The notes beneath the pieces are model-generated. The model saw only the letters and a program-made list of their open reading frames with translations, ran no database searches and was not told where the DNA came from. A DNA stretch of 64,000 nucleotides, from the NCBI GenBank assembly GCA_027422505.1, contig JAPQWV010000001.1:2294001-2358000 (forward strand). The letters are read 5' to 3'. Within the stretch, counting starts at the first letter, position 1; each line of letters opens with the position of its first letter. Shown piece after piece: positions 13,628-23,735 of the stretch. The DNA comes from Craterostigma plantagineum (lineage: Eukaryota > Streptophyta > Magnoliopsida > Lamiales > Linderniaceae). A program made the translations under genes and the position numbers.

Positions 13628-14149
13628 GGGACAATTTAACAAAAGGGATTAATTTTTGTTCATATTAAAAAAAAGGGATTGTCAGTATTTTTATTAAATG
13701 GAAGGGATCCAATTAATTAGATAAGTAATTAACTCTCTAATATACTTTTAGCTAATTTTTTTAATATTTTATCATTTATTATTCTCTCCAGTACCAATCA
13801 CAGTACCAACCACCATCGATCAAAGAACATCTCATTTACTCCGTCATTTCATTCCATCGATCCATCAAACAACCTCTCATTTACTCACGATATTCCATTC
13901 AAGTGAATCTTTATACTAGATCTAAGCTCGAAATAACGGTTAAACATCTCGAACCTCCGACGCAACAGCTCGAAGCTCGAACTAATATTCATTTCTTGAG
14001 AGGTGAGTTCTTATTTCAACAAATAGTCGAGTTTTAACTTACATTTCATGGTATTTAGTGTAGCTTTCGTCATGGGTATGTTTAATTTACATGGGCTTTC
14101 AGATACTGAGAGAATTTCAGTGTGGAGTCGAAGTTCCGTCTCGCTGTTT

Positions 14150-14700
14150 TTTTTTTATCTTCGAATAATATTCGAAGAGTACTATTCGAATTAATAGGAA
14201 TGTTCGAATAGGTTCCAATAAATGAAAATTTTAAAAAACAAAAAAGTGCAAAAAAACAGAATTAAATATTTCGAATATTTCGAATAATTCGAATTATATT
14301 CGAATTAAATAAAAATAAAAATAAAAAAATTAAATAATAAAATAATTCGAATAATTCGAATAATTCGAAATATATTCGAATTAAATAAAAAAATAAAAAA
14401 TTAAATAATAAAATCATTCGAATAATTCGAATAATTCGAAATATATTCGAATTAAATAAAAATAAAAATAAAAAATTAAATAATAAAATAATTCGAATAT
14501 TATTCGAATTTGTGAAATTAATTTGAATTGAATATGTTCTATTAATAAAAAATTAATAAATAATTATTATAATAATTCGAGTATATTTGAATCTACTCAA
14601 GTAGGTTCGAATAAAGTCGATTATGTTCGAATTAATTCGAATTGTTCGAATTACAGTAGAAAAATATTTAATAAATTAATCTCATTATTCGAACTTACTC
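14150..14700. repeat. Dense TTCGAA motif array
   Basis: Dozens of ATTCGAAT, AATTCGAA and TATTCGAA words in an AT-only background, some in tandem units of about 65-110 bp (compare 14330-14400 with 14405-14500). They precede the transposase pseudogene and look like an expanded subterminal motif. Similar but sparser arrays recur at 16420-17400 and 18640-18850. Confidence 0.7.
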
Positions 14701-14796
14701 TAATAAAACATCTCATAACTTTATCCGAACCGATTTTATTTGTAGAATTATTTATTGTGAATATTAATCAAGAGTTATATTATATATATACAGGTT

Positions 14797-16097
14797 ATGC
14801 CGACCAGCGTCATAATTGATTACGATGGTCAATGGGATATCGGAGATGATAACAAGAATGGGGACGAATATGCGGCCTATCGGGTTTGAAGGAGATTGTT
14901 GTTCGTTGGACGATCTCCGAAATGAAATATATATGTGTATTAATGCGAGCGGGAGGCCGGAGTTGAAGTTGAGTTATCAACCATGTTTGAGGGGTATTGA
15001 TGGTTGCGCTCCATGGTACGTAACGAACGATAGCGAATTGAAGGGTTACATTTATTTAGGGGGTCCAATGGATAGACCGATTCTCCATGTGGAAATCGAT
15101 CTTCCTACAACCCTTTGCAATCAAATTCGTGCCGATGATGAAGTTACGCCCCTTGAAGTTGAAGTTCCTTGTGGTGGAAGTGGTTACAATGATGACTATT
15201 TTGAGCGAATTATCGAAATGGGCGGTGATGGGAATGAAAATTGTGTGGTTGAGGGGCACAACGAAGCTGATGCTATTATTGCGCGCCAGAATGTGCAAAT
15301 CAATTTTGATGATGTAAATGAAGAGAATGTTTTGAGTAATGAGGATGAAGTTGAAATTATTCCCAGTGATCGTTATTCTTTCACGGATGGTTCTACTATG
15401 CGAGTTGGTGATGAATTTGATGACAAGATGGCAGTGAAGAAGAGGATTCAAAGAGTTGCTGTAGATGCGTCATTCGAGATCCGGAACATAAAATCCTCTA
15501 GGTCGATCTATGCCGTGAAATGTAAAGAGGAGGGATGTAGTTGGAGGATATGGACGTCACGGATAAAGAAGTCGTCAACATTTTCGATCCGTACGTATTG
15601 CAACACACATACATGTGATCTTGCAAACAGGAATGCAAGACTTACTCAAGCATCGTCATCTTCAGTGAGCGATATGGTTCTTGAATCTTTCCAAGGTTCT
15701 ACTAGTACACCGTGAAAGGTATACGCTAAGTCAGGGGTATGAGGTAAGTGAAATAGGTTCGCTTGAATACGATGTTCGATCTGCAGGGAGTCGTGCTGTT
15801 GTTAATTTAGGATCGAAGACATGTACGTGCCGACAATTCGATATCGACAGGATTCCTTGTCCGCATGCAATCGCAGCGAGTCTACGAGCCAACATGTCTT
15901 TTTATCCGTTGTGCTCGGCTTATTATTCTGTCTTTACATGGCAGTATGCTTATTTTGGACGAGTTTATCCGGTTCCAAATCAAGACGAATGGGACAGTGT
16001 GGAAGAATTGGTGTTGCCACCTCGGGTCGTAGTAAGACGTGGTAGGAGAAAAGAGAAACGATTTCCATCGGTCGGTGAGTTTGGTCGCAGAAAGTAA
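14797..16097 (+). pseudogene. MULE transposase with catalytic core deleted
   Basis: It begins ATGCCGACCAGC after a TATACAG acceptor, exactly as in the intact copy at 20335. Near 14857 a small deletion shifts frame, and the reading continues in another frame through the N-terminal domain and MuDR DNA-binding domain (about 15360-15620). At 15711-15714 the sequence jumps from the segment ending STSTP straight to the region before the SWIM finger. Relative to the intact copy about 922 bp are missing, including both catalytic aspartates and the C-x2-H motif. The distal part keeps an intact SWIM finger (CTCRQF...IPCPH) and ends at 16097. The junction is out of frame, so no full protein is possible. 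Confidence 0.9.
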
Positions 16098-16159
16098 TTA
16101 TTTTGCAGTTATTTTATGTGAGAAGTGAAATTAATTCTTGATGTAAGTTTAAGATTGCA

Positions 16160-17163
16160 TCTGGTTGTCAAACTGTTAAACTTCACGATTGTGATATTAA
16201 TTAAGGTTTCCTCATTTTCTCAAATTTGATGTAATCCTAAAGTTGCATCTCGTTACGGAGTATTTGATATATAACTATAACTTCACCATTCTCAGATTTG
16301 ATGTAAGCTTGCATCGCGTTGCTTATAACAAGATTGTTATATTGCATTGTATTTTTTTTATATCATAATCAATGTTGATGCACAGCTATTAAAATGATTT
16401 GAATATTTTCGAATATTCAAACTGTTAAGCTTCACGATTGTGATATTAATTAAGGTTTCCTCATTTTCTCAAATTTGATTAGCTATTAATAATGAGTGGA
16501 CTTATTTGAATACTATTCGAACAATATTCGATGTATTCGAATATAATTCGAACTTATACGAATTTTATTCGAATAGTATTTATTTAAATATATAGGTAAG
16601 AAAGGACAATAATTTGTATTTTTTAGCTGCGACATTGTGTTGGTGGACCAAACAATAATAGTATAAGTCGCTTTCTAATGATATATACAGATTGATGAGT
16701 TTGATGTAATCCTAAAGTTGCATCTCGTTACAGAGTATTTGATATATAACTATAACTTCCCCATTGTAACCTCGACTCAATGCTAAAAGGTTTCCTCATT
16801 TCTCAGATTTGATGATTATGTAATCGCGTTGCTTATAACATGATGATTATATTGCATTGGATTTTATTTTATATCATAATCAACATTGATGCATAGCTAT
16901 TAAAATAATTTGAATATTTTCGAATATAGTTCGAACTTTATTCGACTCTTCCGAATTGATTCGAACTTATACGAATTTTATTAGAATGGTTTTTATTTAA
17001 ATATATAGGTAAGATTAATGTATACAGTTTAAAATATATAGGTAAGATTTGATGTGACGTTTGTTGGTGGACCAAAGCAGTTATAGGTCGCTTTCTGACT
17101 GTGGTAAGATTTGATGTGAGTGTGACATTGTTGGTGGACAAAAATAGTATAGGTCGCTTTCTG
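16160..17163. repeat. Degenerate direct repeats between the two pseudogenes
   Basis: Several 50-80 bp segments occur two or three times in direct orientation. One contains CTTCACGATTGTGATATTAA (about 16180 and 16430). Another contains CCTAAAGTTGCATCTCGTTA (about 16235 and 16712). A third contains ATTTGAATATTTTCGAATA (about 16398 and 16908). A fourth contains GGTGGACCAAA or a variant with TAGGTCGCTTTCT (16650, 17070, 17130). They indicate local duplication within the degenerate MULE. No coding content is seen. Confidence 0.6.
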
Positions 17164-17563
17164 TCTAAACTAAAGCTTTCATCCGCCCTGCTTCCATTCG
17201 AAATTATTGGCATAATTCGACTATTATTAGAATATTATTAGAATAATTCGAATATTATTAGAATATTATTAGAATATAATTGGCATAATTCGAATAATAT
17301 TCCTAATAATTCGACCATATGCGAATGTTGTTCGAATGATTTTTATTTAAATATATAGGTAAGAAAGGTTGTATATAATTCGACTTATATGAATGTTATT
17401 CGAATGGTTCGAATAAAAAACTAACACATGGATCGAATCTGGCCAAAAATCACAAAAAACGTCACATGTATTTGTCCCATCCTGTGTATTTATATGTTAA
17501 AAACGTCAATACATTTCAAAGGCAACTATACAAATTCCTCGGTATACATAAACATATACTTAC

Positions 17564-19090
17564 ATCCATCGCAACACCATTAAATGCGTTCTCCACTGCT
17601 TCCCAAGATGGCGCCGAATTCTTGCCGAAAAATTTACACTTCCAATGGCACATTCGAGGTAGTCGCTCACCACCTTGTCGTTTTGCAAATTCGTGCCCGA
17701 CACCCGGCCAACACTCGTAGGCAAGAATCTGGTAAAGAATATGAATATAATATAATTTTAACAGCATAAGTTACAAATTAAAGAATATAAATTTACTTAC
17801 TTGAAGTGGTTGGACAAAGCCGCTAACATCGGAGCTTGTCGTGTTTTTTCCCTTAACTGTTATCTCTCGATGCTTCTTAACGAGGTCTTTGCTTAAACCA
17901 TAGACCACTTCTTCGTACGCAATCCTCCCCCAAGGATATTCGTTGAAGCTATCGAAATCCTCTACGAGACGGAGCCACTCATCATTTACTTTAACGCGAC
18001 GTTTAACCCTCCTTGGCCCCAATACACCGACAACAAAAAAAGCGGCGCCATTTTCATCTTCTCTATGTTCATGCCGGCGGCGCCATCTTCGGAAGCATCA
18101 TTGGTCATCTCAGTTATCTTGCTCTCTAAATCCTCAAAATATATAATATTCTTACCTACAAAACGAGAGTTCAAACGTGAGTTTTTAAAAAAAAACATGA
18201 CAAAGTACAATAATAATAAAAGATAAAGATGCATACCGGGAAAATGCCTCGTCTTGAAATCGTCGGATGACGGAATGACTTGAGTAATGGCCGAGCAGTG
18301 AAGGCCGGTGATCAAACAGTACTCTACTAGTGAGAATCGCAATGGCCGCTCGCGCACAACCATCCACAACTCCAAAGAATTCGGCCAATATTCCACCTAA
18401 CGGCTCATTAAATACCACAATATCATATTGGAGTTGTAGTGGTTCCGAGCCGTCATGATCAAATTGCCGAATTGTGTCTTGTTCACCATCTCCTCTAATT
18501 CCCTTTGATTTAGAAGCGTTCGGATGCGCTCCGAAACGCTCGAGTATCGTGATGTCACTGTAAGGGTACAGTGGTAGAAATTTTGAGGCGGTAGCTTGGT
18601 CGGAAAGTAAACCTGAAAAATTTGGCCAAAAATATCCACTGTTATTAGAACATTATTCGAACAAGCATGACAGTAGAATAAAAAATTGAAAATAATTCGA
18701 ACATTTTCCGAACTCAGAATTAAAAAAAATAATTCGAACTATATTCTAATTGATCGAATTAGTAATAATTAGAACTATGTTCGAACTGCTCGAATTAAAA
18801 AAAATAATTCGAACTAAATTAGATTTAAAAAAAATAATTCGAACTAAATTAGAATTGCTTTCGAATTGCAGCGAAGACGCCGAAGAGCGCAAAAAGAAGC
18901 AAGATGTCGAAACAGTCGACGAATTGCAGTCCATAATTGCAGAACACTTAAGCTGCAGAAAAACCACAGAATTGCAACGAATAGAAACTGAAAGTCGAGC
19001 TAAAATACAACTCAATTTCATCGTGAAACTCACCCTGATTTTATCATCTTCCACGATCTCCTCGACCACGTCCCGACTATTTTGTGCCAT
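17564..19090 (-). pseudogene. DUF1985 part of a Ulp1-like gene, truncated
   Basis: Four exons align with those of the intact gene at 27130-23736: 19090-19034, 18612-18237 (same 376 bp length), 18155-17801 and 17728-17564. Lesions are an in-frame TAG at 18399-18397 where the intact copy has CAG, and a one-base indel in a T-run near 18035 that shifts the frame. Everything after exon 4 is missing: the proline-rich linker, the alanine-rich coiled coil and the whole Ulp1 protease domain. Only the DUF1985 half remains recognisable (for example DEWLRLVEDFDSFNEYPWGR). Confidence 0.88.
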
Positions 19091-19097
19091 CGGTATT

Positions 19098-19240
19098 TGG
19101 GGGTTCGATTGGGGGTGGGGTTCGATTTGGGGGGTTCGATTTGGGGTGGTTCGATTGGGGGTGGGGTTCGATTTGAGGGGGTCGATTTGGGGGTGGGGTT
19201 CGATTTGGGGTGAGGGGTTCGATTTGGGGTGGGGGGGGGA
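19098..19240 (+). repeat. G-rich minisatellite (GGTTCGATTTGGGG unit)
   Basis: About eight to nine imperfect units of GGGTTCGATTTGGGGTG lie immediately upstream of the start codon of the minus-strand pseudogene at 19090. The plus strand has many runs of four or more G and could form quadruplexes. It may be the 5' leader or promoter of the DUF1985 gene. Confidence 0.75.
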
Positions 19241-19859
19241 TTGATCGAATAAGATAGCGTTCGAATGAGAGATTGATCGAATGATAGATTGATTTGTGAT
19301 TCTAATTGATATGCTAATTAGACTAATTAAATTTTTAGTTGGGGTATAGTTGTAAATTTAGGATACAATCCCTTCCGCTTAATAAGTTCATGAGTTGTGA
19401 GTGGGCTATTTTAAAAAATAAGATTACTTTTGGTTTCTTTTTAAAAAAAAGAAACTTGACCGAGTCAATTAAAAAAAGAGGAACATGTTTCCTTAATTAA
19501 CTAAACCCCTAATTAATACCTAAATTAAAAATATATATATATATATAAAAAATAAAAAAAGAAAACGCACCAACCTCATTGATTAATGCACCCACGAAGC
19601 ACCAAAACGAGATCTTGAAGGAAAAATGAGCTGAAGCATCCGCCGAAATCGAAACACCCAAGCTCCAAGAATCCCAATTTCGTTCTTGAACGCATATACA
19701 GTAAGTTCCGTTCATGTTAACGCCGGTTACAAGTATATATTATCGAGCATTGTAATTTCCGTTCATGTTAATGACATTTACATTTCGAGCATCGGGTATT
19801 AGATTTCGAAGGTTTGGGTAGTTATGGGTAGCATTTTAACCTTAGATCTGTGCGAATTT

Positions 19860-20285
19860 GCAGAAAATTTTCGTTTTCCGATTATTCGAGTCTGTTATTC
19901 GAGTTCACGTTGACTCGAAAAGTCACTCGGATAAGTTGTTTTGGCAACATACAATTCGGACATCAAACTCGAATAAACTCGGAAACTTTACTCGATTAAT
20001 ACTATTGTTTATGAAATTTTACACTTACATATTATTCGGTATGTTATTCGAGTTAAACGTAAACTCGAATGTCTTACTCGAATAATTTTTGTTTCCGAAT
20101 ATTTTATTTACTCGAATAACTCGTTTGCAATAAAAGTTGATTTATTCCATTTATTTCTTCGATAACAACTTATCGAGTGTCTTCAAATTCTTAATACTCG
20201 AAGACTCTATTCGAGTTGTTTTACTACTCGAATTGTTTACTCGATTAATTTCAATTTTTCGAATATTGAAATTATTCGAATAATG
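19860..20285. repeat. ATTCGAGT / ACTCGAAT motif array
   Basis: Repeated ATTCGAGT and ACTCGAATAA words in both orientations precede the transposase start. Equivalent arrays occur at 22710-22880, 23260-23600, 26790-26880 and 27250-27530, so the motif fills most non-coding parts of this MULE. The neighbouring dead MULE uses the related ATTCGAAT. This is probably the leader or intron of the transposase transcript (an acceptor TATGCAG is at 20325-20331). Confidence 0.65.
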
Positions 20286-20334
20286 CATATTGCAATTAAA
20301 TTTTATTAACAATGATTTGTTTCATATGCAGGTT

Positions 20335-22602
20335 ATGCCGACCAGCATCATGATTGATTACGATGGAGAATGGATAATTGGGAATGATAATAAATGGACA
20401 TGGGTTCCAAGGATGGGAACAAATATGAAGCCCATTGGGTTCGATGTCGATTGTTGTTTGCTGGACGATCTGCGGAACGAAATATACGAGACTATTGGCG
20501 TAAGCGGGAGGCCGCAGTTAAAGCTAAGTTATCAGCCATCTATGATAGGTATGGAAGGGTGTGCTCCGTTGTATATAAAGAATGATCGAGAGTTGAAGGG
20601 TTATATATACTTAGGGGGTCCAATGGATAGACCGATTCTCCGTGTGGAGATTGGACTCCATACGACCCTCCACCGTCAAACTCTCGCGGATGATGAAGTT
20701 GGTCCCGTTCCAATTGAGGTTCGTAGCGATGGAGGTGGTTACATCGATGATTATTTTGACCGTATCATCGACTTTGGCGGATGCGAAGATGTGAATTATG
20801 GGGGTGAAGGTCACAATGAGGCGAACGACCGTGATGAGAATGTTGCATCACGGCAGAACATGCACGTCAATTTTGATGGTGTAGACGGAGAAAATGCGGA
20901 CGGGAATGATGAGGAGGAGGAGGAAGAGGAAAATGCAACTATTCCTAGCGATTGGTATTCTTTTACCGACGGTTCCACCATGAAGGTCGGTGATGAATTC
21001 GAGGATAAGAAGGCCGTCAAGAATAGGATCCAAAGAGTTGCTATAGAGGCATGCTTCGAGGTCAAGATTATAAAATCTTCCCGATCATACTATGGCGTGA
21101 GATGCAAAGAGGATGGATGTACTTGGAGGATATGGACGGCGAAGATTAAGGATACATCCGTATTCTCGATTCGTACGTATTGCAACACACATACGTGCGA
21201 CCTTGCAAACCGGAACGCAAGACTCACCCAAGCATCGTCAACCTCCGTGAGTGATATGCTGCTTGAATCTTTTCAGGGTTCAACAAGTACACCGGCCCCT
21301 AAACTCATTCAAACAATGATGAGAAATCGTGGGATTGAAGTTTCGTACTTCAAAGCATGGAAAGGAGGCATTTTAGCACAAAATGCAATGAAGGGTGACC
21401 CCGATGAGAGTTACAAGCTGTTGCCGTCGTACCTGTCGACATTGAGAAGAGTGAATCCGGGAACCATAGCAAGTGTATATCTGGACGACGAGCGGAGATT
21501 TAAGCACGCATTCCTATCCCTTGGTGCTTGTATTGCGGGATACCGTCACATGAGGAAGGTTGTTTGCATAGACGGTACTTGGTTGAAAGGAAAGTATGTG
21601 GGTACGTTGCTCATTGCATCAGCGGAGGATGGCGACCGCCATCAGTTTCCTTTAGCTTGGGGCATAATCGACAATAACGAGTGCATAGAAGCTTGGTCGT
21701 GGTTCTTGAACGAGCTCTTGCAAGTCGTGCCCAACGAGGACGATCTTGTCATCGTATCCGACAGATCTCCTTCTATCAAAGCCGCCGTTGCAGCCGTCTA
21801 CGGTCGTGCGCACCACGGTCATTGTATTTGGCACCTGTCACAAAATATGAAAAGCAGGTGTAAGAAGCAGGGTGCGACCGAGACGTTCATACACATTGCT
21901 AAAATATACAAGCAATGCGACTTTGATTCACAATATGGTGATTTTGAGAATAGGTTTCCCACCGCATACGCGTATTTGCAACAGACTGATACTAAGGAAC
22001 GATGGAGTCGAGCCTATTCTCCGACGTCTCGCTATGATATCATGACTACGAACGGGGTGGAATCGATTAATGCAAGACTCCGCGAAGAAAGAAAGCTACC
22101 GATCATTGCGCTTCTGGAATCGATACAGAGGCTGACGGCGGATTGGTTTGCTAGATATAGACAGCAATCTGGACAAGCAACCACGCGGTTTACCCCGACG
22201 GTGGAAATGAAGCTCCGTGAGAGGTATGAGCTAAGTCAAGGGTATGAAGTACATGAAATCGCTCCGCATGAGTACGATGTCCGATCTCCGGGGGGTCGTG
22301 CCATTGTTAACTTGCGGTCGAAGACTTGTACGTGCCGCCAATTCGACATCGACAGGATTCCTTGTCCACATGCAATCGCGGCGAGTCTACGAGCGAACAT
22401 GAGTTTCTACCCGTTGTGTTCGGAATATTATTATGTCCTAACGTGGCAGTCTGCTTATCACGGACGAGTTTCGCCGGTTCCGGATCAAGCCGAGTGGGAT
22501 ACCTCGGATCAATTGGTGTTGCCGCCTCCGTTCGTAGCAAGGCGTGGTCGGAGAAAAGAAAGGAGGTTTCCGTCCGTCGGTGAGTTTGGTCGTAGACATT
22601 AA
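20335..22602 (+). CDS. MULE transposase, intact
   Basis: A single uninterrupted frame of 755 aa from the ATG at 20335, chosen because it directly follows a splice acceptor (TATGCAG) and matches the start of the sister copy. The N-terminal PB1-like region precedes an acidic stretch (about 160-205), a MuDR DNA-binding domain with CX4C and H/C ligands (about 209-290) and the MULE transposase core. The core has Asp 413 (CIDGTWL), Asp 476 (IVSDRS) and C-x2-H at 497-500. A SWIM finger has Cys 665, Cys 667, Cys 677 and His 679 all present. The basic tail ends FGRRH. The enzyme would bind element termini and cut and join DNA in the nucleus. The frame has no lesion, so this copy could be the autonomous source for related elements in the window. 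Confidence 0.93.
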   Translation: MPTSIMIDYDGEWIIGNDNKWTWVPRMGTNMKPIGFDVDCCLLDDLRNEIYETIGVSGRPQLKLSYQPSMIGMEGCAPLYIKNDRELKGYIYLGGPMDRPILRVEIGLHTTLHRQTLADDEVGPVPIEVRSDGGGYIDDYFDRIIDFGGCEDVNYGGEGHNEANDRDENVASRQNMHVNFDGVDGENADGNDEEEEEEENATIPSDWYSFTDGSTMKVGDEFEDKKAVKNRIQRVAIEACFEVKIIKSSRSYYGVRCKEDGCTWRIWTAKIKDTSVFSIRTYCNTHTCDLANRNARLTQASSTSVSDMLLESFQGSTSTPAPKLIQTMMRNRGIEVSYFKAWKGGILAQNAMKGDPDESYKLLPSYLSTLRRVNPGTIASVYLDDERRFKHAFLSLGACIAGYRHMRKVVCIDGTWLKGKYVGTLLIASAEDGDRHQFPLAWGIIDNNECIEAWSWFLNELLQVVPNEDDLVIVSDRSPSIKAAVAAVYGRAHHGHCIWHLSQNMKSRCKKQGATETFIHIAKIYKQCDFDSQYGDFENRFPTAYAYLQQTDTKERWSRAYSPTSRYDIMTTNGVESINARLREERKLPIIALLESIQRLTADWFARYRQQSGQATTRFTPTVEMKLRERYELSQGYEVHEIAPHEYDVRSPGGRAIVNLRSKTCTCRQFDIDRIPCPHAIAASLRANMSFYPLCSEYYYVLTWQSAYHGRVSPVPDQAEWDTSDQLVLPPPFVARRGRRKERRFPSVGEFGRRH

Positions 22603-23735
22603 GTAAATCTTGATGTATGAGTTTGATTATGAGGTTGTATGAGTTTGATGTATGAGGTTGTATGAGATTGATGGATTATTGTGAGTTTGACTTGATTGTA
22701 GCTTATTTCACTGTTATTCGAGTAAAATGCACAACTCGAATATTATTAGAATAGGTCACTCGAATAACGTAACAATAAAAAGTCGAAAACGAAAACCCGA
22801 ACTTATTCGAGTAACCGATCAACTCGAATAATTTAAAAAAAAATCGAATACCGTACTCGAATAATATCTTGTAATTCGAGTGTTCTTTTCAGAACTTTTG
22901 AATTTTAATTATCTCGATACATAGATGTATAAATATCAATATTTCGATGTTTTGGGGCCTTCATGATGTTAATAAGTAGCTTTATGAAGATTAACAATGT
23001 TTAGTAAAAGTCGTTGCATGACATACAATGAAATACATTGGTAGATAGGACTTTAGTATATACATTCACATCAACAATATATATAACATGTATCGAAATA
23101 TCAACTTGATTTTCTTTTTTTTTTCAAGAATCTCTATAATATCTTATTACTTAGAAAGAAAATGTTATTTAACATGAAATGATATTTAACATGAAATGTT
23201 TTCATGTTATTTAACATTTCATGCTCATGATATAAAAACAATATTTTCGATTTTTAAATTATTCGAGTTATGTATTATACTCGAATATGCTCGAACATGA
23301 AACTCGATAAAAGTAGCATTATTCGAACAAGCTCTTTCACTCGAATAACATTGAAGTTCGACAGAAACAACTAATCCAGTGAAGTTTATTCGAGTGCTAT
23401 ATGATACTCGGATTGAGCTCGAATATCTTACTCGTTTAATTCCCATTATTCGAACAAGATCTTTGACTCGGATAACAGTGAAGTCCGATAAAATCAACTG
23501 ATCCAGTGAAGCTTATTCGAGTGCTATGAGGTACTCGAATTAAGCTCGATTAGCTTACTCGAATAATTATCATTATTCGAACAAGCTCTTTCACTCGAAT
23601 AACAGTGAAATTTGGGAAAAAACAACACTGAACCTTGAACACTCTGAACAACCTCAACAGCAACTCAACCAACCATAACACAGAACAATTCCAAATAAAA
23701 AAATCTATACAAATATATAAAAAATCTAAAACGGT
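22603..23735. other. Spacer between convergent MULE genes
   Basis: Non-coding. TGTATGAGTTTGAT-like repeats at 22613-22690 probably belong to the transposase 3' end. ATTCGAGT/ACTCGAAT motifs follow at 22710-22880 and 23260-23600, where two units of about 130 bp (23320-23460 and 23450-23590) are near-duplicates. Confidence 0.6.

Larger units (their letters stand above)
13628..19402. mobile_element. Degenerate Kaonashi-type MULE (left copy)
   Basis: The left terminus begins GGGACAATTTAACAAAAGGG at 13628, a motif shared in variant form by the neighbouring MULE (27687, inverted) and by a small element at 39139. The element holds a deleted transposase (14797-16097, plus strand) and a decayed DUF1985 gene (19090-17564, minus strand). 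The intervening DNA is packed with ATTCGAAT-type motifs (14160-14700, 16420-17400, 18640-18850). The right boundary is uncertain: similarity to the left terminal region (GGAAGGGAT) is seen near 19370, and the next element starts about 19403. Confidence 0.6.
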
